Below the pieces are notes generated by a model that was not told where the DNA came from, searched no databases, and was given only the letters and a program-made list of their open reading frames with translations. From an uncultured Spartobacteria bacterium (GTDB lineage Bacteria; Verrucomicrobiota; Verrucomicrobiia; Chthoniobacterales; Chthoniobacteraceae), in assembly GCA_903882875.1 (NCBI GenBank), contig CAIRYQ010000078.1, positions 1 through 51,069 of the forward strand: a stretch of 51,069 nt of DNA, read 5' to 3'. Shown piece after piece: positions 26,919-34,847 of the stretch (positions within the stretch are counted from its first letter, which is position 1; every line of letters starts with the position of its first letter). The position numbers were made by a program, and so were the translations under genes.

Positions 26919-28067
26919 TCAGGACGCTGCGGAACCTTTGCCCTTCGGTGAATTGGCCTCAGGGTTCAGTTGCCCCTTGAGCGCCTTGTTCGCCATGCTT
27001 GCAGCACTTTCAAAGCGCTGGATGAACAGCTCCGTAAAACTATCGGCGCTATATCCCGCGAAGAGCATCGCCTTCCAGTCCAGCTTCAGCCCCAAGTTGA
27101 GGAAGACCATGATCATATAGCCAATCCCGATCCACGCGATACTCGTAAGGATGACGCTCTTCTTTGCGTTGATCCAAATCGCCCAATTGTTCATTGCGGC
27201 AAATGCGGGGGTCGTGGCATCACGGCTCTGACGGAGGGCCGCGATGAAGACATGCATCACGGCACCGACAATCCACATGATGTAACCGACAAGAATGTCC
27301 TGCTGGGTGCCGACTTCGATGGGCCAGGTAGGAATCCATTTTTTCACATAGGGCAACCCCGCGCACGCGAGCCCGAACAGCACGATGAGAATCACAGGTT
27401 GCACATATCCTTTCCACCATTCCGATTTTGGCGGGATGCGATATACGATGCCGTTGGCTGCGTCCACAACGGCGGAATTCAATACACCGCCCTCCTGAGC
27501 GACTCCGAAAATCAGGTTCTTGCGCATGGCCGGGTCGAGTGGGAATTCCTTGCCCCACTTAAATTCGATGTCGAGGGGCTGTCCTATGGCCACATTCTCA
27601 AGGACGCCGTTCATGACCGGCGTCAGCCGCATATCCATGCAAATATAGACCATCCGATCCAATTCCGCCGCGCAGGACTGCATTATGGCGATGGCCGCCG
27701 CGGGCTTATCTGCACTTGGCGACCATAGATTGAGCGAGATTTTTTTCCAGATCAGATCCAGTTCCGTGAAATATCCGGCGCCCCATTCGTCTTCTTCCGC
27801 TGCCTCGTCATTGTCCGGCCGGCAGATTTCGCGAAGCTGACGCAGGCTTGTCGTCATGACCTCATCGATCTGTTTCATGCGCAGATTTTGCAGTTGGACA
27901 CTCGCAGCCGTGTCTGGCTGCTTGGCTGCCTCTAGGAGTTCGTCCCGCCAATGCAGTGCGGCGGAATTAATCTCATCGAGTCGTGCATAAGTCCTGCGGT
28001 CTGATCGGTTTCTCATAATCTTGAATCCAATGGCTGAGGTGAACGCACAAATGTATGTGCCTCCCAT
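26919..28067 (-). CDS. Membrane protein of unknown function
   Basis: The 382-aa protein has a charged cytosolic N-terminal 210 residues. Three hydrophobic segments follow in the C-terminal half: PVILIVLFGLACAGLPYV, ILVGYIMWIVGAVMHVFI and VILTSIAWIGIGYMIMVFLN. I know no family for it. ATG 28067 lies 6 bases after the preceding gene's stop and just behind an AGGAGG sequence, but that spacing is tight. ATG 28016 is the alternative. It is third in a minus-strand cassette of otherwise unrecognised genes. Confidence 0.6.
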   Translation of the reverse strand: MGGTYICAFTSAIGFKIMRNRSDRRTYARLDEINSAALHWRDELLEAAKQPDTAASVQLQNLRMKQIDEVMTTSLRQLREICRPDNDEAAEEDEWGAGYFTELDLIWKKISLNLWSPSADKPAAAIAIMQSCAAELDRMVYICMDMRLTPVMNGVLENVAIGQPLDIEFKWGKEFPLDPAMRKNLIFGVAQEGGVLNSAVVDAANGIVYRIPPKSEWWKGYVQPVILIVLFGLACAGLPYVKKWIPTWPIEVGTQQDILVGYIMWIVGAVMHVFIAALRQSRDATTPAFAAMNNWAIWINAKKSVILTSIAWIGIGYMIMVFLNLGLKLDWKAMLFAGYSADSFTELFIQRFESAASMANKALKGQLNPEANSPKGKGSAAS

Positions 28068-28073
28068 GACCTC

Positions 28074-28472
28074 CTACGGCCCAGGCGGCGGCGTGGCTGG
28101 CGGCGCGGGCGTGGGCGGGTTGTAGTCGCTGCTCGTGGGCACTTGCGCGCGAATGAGGTCGCCGATTTCGGTGCCTTCCACCAAGACCTTCGTGGCCTCG
28201 CCATACCAGTCCTGGCAGCCGTGCTCGACGATGGCAAGGCGGACGTTCAGGCGGCCGGTTTTGCGGCGGTCCATCGTGGGCACCCTGAGTATTCGATTTG
28301 CCATCCTGAGTTCCCGTTTTGCCATCTCGGGCTGTCGGATTGCCAGCCTGAGCTGGCGATTCGCCTGCTTGAGTTCTCGTTTTGCCAGCCCGAACTGTCG
28401 AATTGCCATCTTGGGTTGTCGTTTTGAGAGCCTCAGATGTCGTTTTGCCAGCTTGGGAGGGCATTCAGGCAT
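28074..28472 (-). CDS. Small protein with an N-terminal heptad-repeat array
   Basis: The 132-aa product has eight or so seven-residue repeats in residues 6-62, of the type L-A-K-R-E-L-R. They are encoded by degenerate 21-bp DNA repeats at 28281-28469. A different, non-repetitive part follows (NVRLAIVEHGCQDWYGEATK, EIGDLIRAQVP), and the tail is Pro-rich. The start overlaps the upstream stop as TGATG, which supports translation of the repeats rather than a downstream start at the internal Met of TMDRRKTG. The basic amphipathic heptads could form a helix or bind nucleic acid (inference). Family unknown. Confidence 0.5.
   Translation of the reverse strand: MPECPPKLAKRHLRLSKRQPKMAIRQFGLAKRELKQANRQLRLAIRQPEMAKRELRMANRILRVPTMDRRKTGRLNVRLAIVEHGCQDWYGEATKVLVEGTEIGDLIRAQVPTSSDYNPPTPAPPATPPPGP
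28281..28469 (-). repeat. Tandem array of nine 21-bp units inside a coding region
   Basis: Units start at 28281, 28302, 28323, 28344, 28365, 28386, 28407, 28428 and 28449. On the plus strand the shared core is C-A-K-C-Y-T-G-A-G-Y then TCG-W-TTTGC. The last unit is the most diverged. Because 21 is a multiple of three, copy number can change without breaking the frame. The units differ at many positions, so the array is old rather than freshly expanded. Confidence 0.8.
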
Positions 28473-29077
28473 CAGGGTTTCGGTGTTTTCGGAGGCTTGG
28501 GGGTGTTGCCGCGGGCGCGTTCGCGGCGCATGGCGCGGGCTTCGTCAATTTTTGGGCCGACGGCGTCGCGTTTCAGGTCGTTGTAGGCTTCGTTGGCAGC
28601 GTCGTAGGAATCGCTGTCGGCGGCGAGGAGGGTGTCCTCCATGTCGCTGGTGAGCTTTTGCGCGACGGCGACGACGGGGCGGAAGGTGGCGCTGAAGTTG
28701 CGGTCCTGATCCCATTTGGCGAGGGAGAAGTCGCCGGCGAGTTTGCCGGGATTTTCGTCGGCTGCGGCACGCATGATGTTCTCGAAGGCGAGATTGCCGG
28801 TGCCAAGTTTGGGGAAGTGGGATTTCTGTTCGGCGGTGTAGGCCTTGAGGAAGTCCATCTTTGCGCGGATGGCGGCGAAGTCGGTGATGATTTCATCGGC
28901 GAGGGTTTGTGCGAGATCTGCGGAGATGAGGTCTTGGGACATGGAGGGATTGGTTTGGTTTTGGTAGTAGCGCTCGGGCACCTTGCCGTCCCAGGTGAAT
29001 TCAGGCCCCATGTCGAAACGGAGCGGTTGTCCGTCGGGGAGGGTCATATCCATTCTGAGGGGTGGGCGCTCGGGCAT
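28472..29077 (-). CDS. Hypothetical protein, first gene of a three-gene cassette
   Basis: The 201-aa protein is soluble and mostly helical. Its core runs from MSQDLISADLAQTLADEII (residues 46-64) through FPKLGTGNLAFENIMRAAAD and DQDRNFSATFRPVVAVAQKL to a basic, Pro-rich tail (TPKPPKTPKP). I do not recognise a named family. ATG 29077 gives an N-terminal extension containing GPEFTWDGKVPERYY, and ATG 28942 would start directly at the helical core. Its stop shares a base with the start of the heptad-repeat gene, so the two are translationally coupled. Confidence 0.6.
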   Translation of the reverse strand: MPERPPLRMDMTLPDGQPLRFDMGPEFTWDGKVPERYYQNQTNPSMSQDLISADLAQTLADEIITDFAAIRAKMDFLKAYTAEQKSHFPKLGTGNLAFENIMRAAADENPGKLAGDFSLAKWDQDRNFSATFRPVVAVAQKLTSDMEDTLLAADSDSYDAANEAYNDLKRDAVGPKIDEARAMRRERARGNTPKPPKTPKP

Positions 29078-29456
29078 GGCGGGGAAATTGCGCCCCTGCC
29101 ATGAAGCGGAGTCAAGCTGTGATTTGAGGATTTTTTGGCATGACTGGGATAAGCGAGGGACTGGAATTGCAGTCGGTGCAGTGCCGCAGTCTGTCGCCCA
29201 ATGGAGAAGAAGGGCGGGAGCCTGTATCGAGCTTTGTCCTTATCCGAGTGCCATTCGGGACAGGCTACCAGAAGCGCCCGCCCCGGAGTCCCTCATTCGC
29301 GACTATCCTGAATCCAGAACCGCTAGAGGGGTCACATTGAAAGCGAAACCCGGTGCCTGTCGAAGCTGGATGTATCGCGCGATTACACCTGCACTCCCGC
29401 ACTGCCGCGGACTGTTTCCCCACAGCCTTTCTGGGCGGGCACAGCCGGGGAGGAAA
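29078..29456. other. Intergenic region upstream of the three-gene cassette
   Basis: I find no convincing gene. The minus-strand promoter of the cassette starting at 29077 should lie here, but no strong -35/-10 pair stands out. A 61-codon minus-strand frame beginning inside the terminator at 29457 is discussed under rejected items. Confidence 0.4.
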
Positions 29457-29494
29457 ATGAAAAGGCCGATGCCCAATAGGATGAGCATCGGCCT
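29457..29494 (-). terminator. Rho-independent terminator of the histone-like gene
   Basis: AGGCCGATGC (29463-29472) pairs perfectly with GCATCGGCCT (29485-29494) around a 12-nt loop. On the minus strand the stem is followed by TTTCATTTT. It lies about 20 bases past the stop of the basic protein gene. Confidence 0.85.
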
Positions 29495-29515
29495 GATCGC
29501 AAAAGGTTGGAGTTC

Positions 29516-29917
29516 TTACTTCTTGGCGGTAGGTGCGGGGGCTTTGCCGGCCTTTGCGGCTGCCCAGCGGGCCTTCATTGCTGCGGCGAGCTTGGCTTTC
29601 ACCTCGGGGGAGACGACGCGCGTCTTCTTGCCGGCCGCCTTTGCAGGCTTTGCGGCCTGGGCCTTCGGAGCGGGAGCCTTGCCGGCCTTGATCTTAGCCC
29701 AGCGGGCCTTCTGTGCGGCGACGATGCGCGCGCGGCCTGCGGCGGACATTCCGCCTTTCTTGCGCCCGGCGGGAGCCTTGGCTGCGGGGGCTGCTGCGGC
29801 CTTCGGGGCGGACGATCCGGAGAAGAGCGCGCCGAGTTCAGCTTGGAGTGCGGCGATCTGTTCTGAAATTTGGAGGCCGCGTTGGAGTTGTGCGAGGGTA
29901 GGTGTGGATTGTGACAT
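29516..29917 (-). CDS. Basic Ala/Lys-rich histone-like DNA-binding protein with a duplicated motif
   Basis: The 133-aa protein has a helical N-terminus (LQRGLQISEQIAALQAEL). Two copies of a roughly 32-residue basic unit follow at about 52-84 and 97-128, each with the pattern S-P/A-x(4-5)-R/K-I/L-x-A-A-x-K-A-R-W-A, joined by Ala/Pro/Lys linkers. The KARWA helix resembles the short helix-turn DNA-binding repeats seen in NUMOD3-like and histone H1-like bacterial proteins. A role in nucleoid binding is inference. A promoter and a terminator are both recognisable, so it is probably a monocistronic gene. Confidence 0.7.
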   Translation of the reverse strand: MSQSTPTLAQLQRGLQISEQIAALQAELGALFSGSSAPKAAAAPAAKAPAGRKKGGMSAAGRARIVAAQKARWAKIKAGKAPAPKAQAAKPAKAAGKKTRVVSPEVKAKLAAAMKARWAAAKAGKAPAPTAKK

Positions 29918-29930
29918 GGATAGGATGGCA

Positions 29931-29958
29931 TTCGTAGCATGTTACAAGAATACGTCAA
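29931..29958 (-). promoter_or_regulatory. Candidate sigma-70-type promoter for the histone-like gene
   Basis: On the minus strand, TTGACG (29958-29953) is separated by 16 bases from TACGAA (29936-29931), within the only AT-rich stretch nearby. The ATG at 29917 lies 13 bases past the -10 box, implying a very short leader without an evident Shine-Dalgarno sequence. Confidence 0.5.
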
Positions 29959-30470
29959 GTATGTTTCAATAACAAAATAGGGCGCAGTGTAAGTCCGCAT
30001 ATGCGGCCTCGGCTGCTTCTCGGCCGGCGCATTGCAATGAAGGAAGCCGGACGGGTATTTGAAAAGGCTGTGCGCATCCGGCCTTTCAGGATGAATGCGA
30101 GCAGGGACTTGTTTCTTCAATGGGCTGATTGCCGATCGCCGGGCGGCGATATGGGATGGCTGTCACCCACGGAAACGGACTGTGGTGGTGCAATGGATGA
30201 TCTGCGAAACACACGGACTGCACGAATGGAATGAACTGCTTGTCGTGCCTTTGGTGTATTTGCGAACTATCCCGCGCGCCCATTTTTCGTCCGGCCGGTC
30301 TGAAGCTCCATCCTGTCTCCGTGCAATGCCTCAATGAAACGCGCGGCAAGAGCACCAAGAGGCACCACCGGCTTCGATGCCGCCACGCATCACCGTTCGG
30401 AAAAACATTTCCATCGGGCCATTGGCGAACCAAAGAACTCGCACGCTGCCTCCTCTATTTCCCACTGATC
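29959..30470. other. Long intergenic region before the haem-protein operon
   Basis: I see no gene in these 512 bases. A perfect 12-bp palindrome, CCGCATATGCGG, lies at 29995-30006. Short frames have no recognisable product. The promoter of the operon starting at 30471 must be here, but I cannot place it confidently. Confidence 0.45.
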
Positions 30471-33400
30471 ATGAACATCCCGCGAATCCTCTCCATCACC
30501 TGCCTTTGGGCTCTCGTGTGCCTTCCGCTTTCCGCCGCCGAGCGAAAGCTCGATATCAAAGACGGCGACCGCGTGCTGCTCATCGGCGACGTGCTCATCG
30601 AGCGGGAAAATAATTACGGCCTCATCGAGGCGCGCATGAGGCGTGAGTTTGCGGGGCGCGACTTTGCGGTGAGGAATCTCGGTTACAGCGGCGACAGTCC
30701 GCTTGGTGCATCGCGTGCGAGCTTCGATCCAGTCGCGAAGGGCGAAGATTCGCTGAAGGAACAGCTCGCGGTGGTGAAGCCGACAGTCGCCATCCTCGGC
30801 TACGGCATGGCGGCGAGCCTCGATGATCTGACTTATCGGAAAAATGATCCCGTGCTGAATCCAGATCCTGTGCGCTACGGCCTGGAGCACAGTCCCGCGA
30901 AATTCCGGAATGAGCTTCTCGCGCTGATGGATCTGATCGTGAAGGCGAGCCCGGATGGAAAAGTGCGCTTCGTCTTTGTCGGTCCGATCCGGCACGAGGA
31001 TCTGCGCGCGACGCGTCCCGGCCTGCCTGATCCTGAGGAGCACAATGCGGTGCTCGCCGAGTACGAGAAAGTCGTCGAGCAACTCGCGGCGGAGAAGCAC
31101 GCGCCATTTGTGCGCGGCGAATGGAAGAACGCTGGCGTGAATCTCCCGCAGGGGACGGACAACGGAATCCATCTCACGCAGCGCGGCTATCGCGCGCTCG
31201 CCGAGAGCTTCTGCGCGCAGCTCGGCTGGAAGACGGATGCGGCGAATTGGGACATGGAGACGCCTGCGCAGCTCACATTGCGCGAGGCGATCCTGCGCAA
31301 GAACTCGCTCTTTTTCCACCGCAGCCGGCCCGCGAACTACACTTACATCTTCGGCTTCCGCAAACGCGAGCAGGGGCGCAATGCGGTGGAGATTCCGAAG
31401 TTCGATCCGCTTGTTGAAAAGGCGGAGGCGAATGTGATCGGCATCTCCGCGGGCAAGCCGAGCACGCTCGCGCCGGAGCCGAAGAGCGAGACCAAGCTGC
31501 CTTCGCTGCCGCCGTTGCCGCGGCCGGAGTTCACGCTGGACGAAGGTTTGCAGATGACGCTCTTCGCCGAGAATCCGCTGCTGCAAAAGCCAGTCGGCAT
31601 GAACTTCGACACGTCGGGCCGGCTGTGGGTCGCATCGTCGAACACCTATCCACAGGTGAACCCCGACGATCTCGGCGCGCAGATGGAGGGCAACTCCGCA
31701 AAGTTCGGCCCCTCGACGGGAAACGATCGCATCATTGTCCTCGAAGACACGAATCACGGCGGCGTCGCGGAAGTCTCGCGTGTGGTCGCGGACAAGCTGC
31801 TCATCCCCGCCGGCGTCGCGCCGGACAACACGGGCGGCTGCTTCGTTGGCGCGAGCACCGAGCTGCTGCACCTCACAAAGCCCGATGCGAACGGCCTGCT
31901 CTCCGAGCGGCGCATCGTGTTCAGCGGCTTCGGCACCGAGGACACGCACCACATCATCCACGGTCTGCATTGGGGCATTGATGGCCGCCTCTATTTCCAG
32001 CAGACGATCTACATCCATTCGCACATCGAGACGCCGTGGGGACTCGTTCGTGCGAACTCAGGCACGGCGTTCGCGTACGATCCAAACACCGAGCTGCTCG
32101 AAGTCCACTCGAAGGGCCTCGTGAATTGCTGGGGCCAGCAGGAGGACGCGGCGGGGCAGACATTCCTCACGTCGGGCGCGGATGGAAATGGCGTGAGTTG
32201 GAGTTTCCCCGGCGCGGTGCTTCCGCCGAGCGAAGGCGCGCGCCGCACGATCACGAGCATCAGCCCCGGCTCGTATCCGAAATTCGCCGGCCTCGAACTC
32301 GTGAACAGCCCGCTCTTCGGCCCCGAGTGGCAGGGCAATGCGATCACGAACGACTTCCGCGCGCATCGTATCGTGCGGTTCAGCTTCACTGATCTCTCAA
32401 AGTCGGAGAAAAAATCCGGCTACGTGACGAAAGTCGAAGCCGACGTCGTCCGCACGAGCGACGCGACATTCCGCCCAATCGCGCTGAGCATGGGGCCCGA
32501 CGGCGGGCTGTATGTCGCGGACTGGACGAACCCGATCATCAATCACGGCGAGGTGGATTTCCGCGATCCGCGCCGCGACAAGGAGCATGGCCGCATCTGG
32601 CGCATCGCGCCGAAAGGCAGCCAGCCGCTCGCGTGGCAGCCCGTCGCGGGACAGCCGGTGAATGCGTTGCTGGAAAAATTGCTCTCGCCGAACCGCTGGG
32701 ACTTCGAGGCCGCGCGCCGCGAACTCGCGAAGGTGCCCGTGGCCGATCTGCAAAAGGCGCTCGCGGGTTGGGTCAAAGATGAAACGACGCGGCGTCACGC
32801 GGCGTGGCTGCTGAGTGCGCGGACGGGCGACACGAAGCATCTGATCGCGCTGCTGGATGCGAAGTCGTCGGACAACGCGAGCGTGCAAGTCGCGCTGCGC
32901 GAACTCGGCAAGGCGCAGGGACGTTCGGGCGGCACGGACATCGGTGCGATCTCGCCATTTGTCGCGGCGGATCAGCATCCGCGCGTGCGGCTGGAGGCGT
33001 TCCGCGCGCTCGCCCGCGTGCGCACTTTCGAGAGCGCGGATGTCGTGCTGCGCAATCTGCCGACCGATGCGAGCGACAGCTTCCTCGATTTCGCAGCGTG
33101 GACTTCCGTGAACGAACTCGCGCGCCCGTGGCTCGAGGAAATCGCCACGCATCCCGAAAAAATCGCAGGCCGCGATCAGCAGCTCACCGCGCTCGCAGGC
33201 ATCGTGGATCCCGTCATCGCCGCGCCGTACATTCAGCGGCTGTTTGCAGGGCGCACGATTGATGCCGCGGGCACCGGCCCGTGGATCGAACTCATCGGCA
33301 AGTCCGGCGGGCAGGCGGAGATCAATACACTTTCGCAGGCGTTCATCGCGGACGACAAACTGCAGCCAGCCGCGCGCGTCCGTGCAGCGAAGGCGCTCGC

Positions 33401-34793
33401 CGAAGCCGCGAAAATCCGGCGGCTGCTTCCGCAGGGCGATCTCGGTGCGATCGCCGCCCTTGTGAAATCGCCCGACCGTGCGCTGCAACTCGCGAGCATC
33501 CGTCTCGCAGGCGAGTGGAAGCAGGGCGGGATGATCGGCACGCTCGCGGAATTTTCCGGCGATGCGAAGGACGGCGAGCTGCGCCGCGAATCGCTCGCCG
33601 CGTTGCGGCTGATCGGCGGCGGAGGCGCTGTCGAGGCTTTGAAAAAACTCGTCGCCGAGGATCGTCCCGCGAACGTACGTCGCGATGCGCTGATCCCGCT
33701 CGCAGCCCATTCGCGCGACGCGACGATCGCCGCGCTACCGTCCATCTTGAAGCAGACCGCTACAAAGTCCGAATCGCAGGCTCTGTGGCGCGAGCTTTTC
33801 CAAAATGCGCAGTTCGCGAATCAGTTTGCCAACAGGGTGCCAAAGACTCTGCCCGCGTCCGCATATTCCGACGCGCTGCAGGCTGCACGCGGACTTGGCC
33901 GCGGCGGAAATGCGCTCGTCGCCGCGCTTCAGCCGCTCGCAGGTGCGAAGGTTGCCCCGCGCGACTTCAAGGCCGAGATCGCTGCGTTCGTGAAATCCGT
34001 CCCCGAGGGCGGCAACAGCGCCGACGGCGAGATCGTGTATCGCCGCGCAGGCTGCGTTGCGTGCCATGCCATCGGCGGTGTCGGAGGAAATTTCGGCCCC
34101 GACTTTTCCAGCATCGGCGCGAGCGCGCCGCTCGACTACCTGATCGAGAGCACGCTGGATCCCGCGGCGAAAGTGAAGGAAGGCTACCACGGCTTCGCAT
34201 TCACGATGAAGGACGGAAACGTGCTGACCGGAATTCCAGCGCGCGAGACTGCGACCGAGGTGATCATCCGTCCCGGCCCCGGCGTGGAGATGCCCGTAGT
34301 GAAGGCGAACATCGTGAAGAAGGAAAACGTCGGCAGCCTCATGCTGCCCGGCCTCGTGGACGCGCTCAGCGTGGGCGACAAGCGGAACCTGTTCGCATTC
34401 CTCAGCCAGATCGGGCGGCCCGGCCCGTTCGATGCGAGCAAGGCTAACGTCGCCAGAATCTGGAGCTTCACGGCGGCGTCGCCCGGTGGCCCGGCGGCGA
34501 AAGATGAACCGGTGAATGTGACCACGCTGATCAACGGTCAGCTTCGCAAGGAGGACATGCCGGACAAGCCGTATGCCAGCGTGCGCTTCAGCGCCGCGAC
34601 TGCGACGAAGCAGCCGCTCATCCTCACCGGCGTGAAGTCCGCGTGGCTCGACGGCAAGCCCGTCGCGCTAAAGGACGGACGCTCCGACGCAGCCATCGCC
34701 GCAGGCCAGCACACGCTCACGATCACGCCCGACCGCGGCGCTCCGCACGCGAAGGCACAGTGCGACGACGTGACTTTTCTCGATGTGAAATAG
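30471..34793 (+). CDS. Giant PVC-type exported haem-binding dehydrogenase-like protein
   Basis: The 1440-aa protein starts with a Sec signal (ILSITCLWALVCLPLSA-AE). An SGNH-like domain (about 25-270) follows, with a PVC dehydrogenase-type propeller at about 345-770 (FTLDEGLQMTLFAENPLL, GMNFDTSGRLWVASSNTYP). HEAT-like repeats span about 780-1150. A haem domain with C1195-V-A-C-H1199 continues into LDPAAKVKEGYHGF, the type named for Pirellula/Verrucomicrobium, and ends in a short beta domain. In SGNH block I the sequence is G-D-V-L, so the catalytic Ser is replaced by Val although the later DNGIH is kept. It begins the operon with the two DUF1549/1553-DUF1501 pairs. Confidence 0.85.
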   Translation: MNIPRILSITCLWALVCLPLSAAERKLDIKDGDRVLLIGDVLIERENNYGLIEARMRREFAGRDFAVRNLGYSGDSPLGASRASFDPVAKGEDSLKEQLAVVKPTVAILGYGMAASLDDLTYRKNDPVLNPDPVRYGLEHSPAKFRNELLALMDLIVKASPDGKVRFVFVGPIRHEDLRATRPGLPDPEEHNAVLAEYEKVVEQLAAEKHAPFVRGEWKNAGVNLPQGTDNGIHLTQRGYRALAESFCAQLGWKTDAANWDMETPAQLTLREAILRKNSLFFHRSRPANYTYIFGFRKREQGRNAVEIPKFDPLVEKAEANVIGISAGKPSTLAPEPKSETKLPSLPPLPRPEFTLDEGLQMTLFAENPLLQKPVGMNFDTSGRLWVASSNTYPQVNPDDLGAQMEGNSAKFGPSTGNDRIIVLEDTNHGGVAEVSRVVADKLLIPAGVAPDNTGGCFVGASTELLHLTKPDANGLLSERRIVFSGFGTEDTHHIIHGLHWGIDGRLYFQQTIYIHSHIETPWGLVRANSGTAFAYDPNTELLEVHSKGLVNCWGQQEDAAGQTFLTSGADGNGVSWSFPGAVLPPSEGARRTITSISPGSYPKFAGLELVNSPLFGPEWQGNAITNDFRAHRIVRFSFTDLSKSEKKSGYVTKVEADVVRTSDATFRPIALSMGPDGGLYVADWTNPIINHGEVDFRDPRRDKEHGRIWRIAPKGSQPLAWQPVAGQPVNALLEKLLSPNRWDFEAARRELAKVPVADLQKALAGWVKDETTRRHAAWLLSARTGDTKHLIALLDAKSSDNASVQVALRELGKAQGRSGGTDIGAISPFVAADQHPRVRLEAFRALARVRTFESADVVLRNLPTDASDSFLDFAAWTSVNELARPWLEEIATHPEKIAGRDQQLTALAGIVDPVIAAPYIQRLFAGRTIDAAGTGPWIELIGKSGGQAEINTLSQAFIADDKLQPAARVRAAKALAEAAKIRRLLPQGDLGAIAALVKSPDRALQLASIRLAGEWKQGGMIGTLAEFSGDAKDGELRRESLAALRLIGGGGAVEALKKLVAEDRPANVRRDALIPLAAHSRDATIAALPSILKQTATKSESQALWRELFQNAQFANQFANRVPKTLPASAYSDALQAARGLGRGGNALVAALQPLAGAKVAPRDFKAEIAAFVKSVPEGGNSADGEIVYRRAGCVACHAIGGVGGNFGPDFSSIGASAPLDYLIESTLDPAAKVKEGYHGFAFTMKDGNVLTGIPARETATEVIIRPGPGVEMPVVKANIVKKENVGSLMLPGLVDALSVGDKRNLFAFLSQIGRPGPFDASKANVARIWSFTAASPGGPAAKDEPVNVTTLINGQLRKEDMPDKPYASVRFSAATATKQPLILTGVKSAWLDGKPVALKDGRSDAAIAAGQHTLTITPDRGAPHAKAQCDDVTFLDVK

Positions 34794-34847
34794 CGCACGG
34801 CGCTGGCGACGCAGCCCAAACAAAACGGGCAACACCGAGTCACTGAT

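Noticed and set aside
27973-28464. Alternative frame across the 21-bp array and its downstream region
   Set aside because: It overlaps the membrane-protein gene, lacks coupling to the upstream stop and has low-complexity sequence throughout.
28281-28469. CRISPR array
   Set aside because: The 21-bp units abut directly with no unique spacers and are too short; the same holds for the array at 50937. No cas genes are present.
29303-29488. A 61-codon minus-strand frame starting MLILLGIGLFIFLPGC, resembling a lipoprotein signal
   Set aside because: Its start lies inside the terminator of the histone-like gene, the lipobox has Pro at -2, and the mature part has no pattern.
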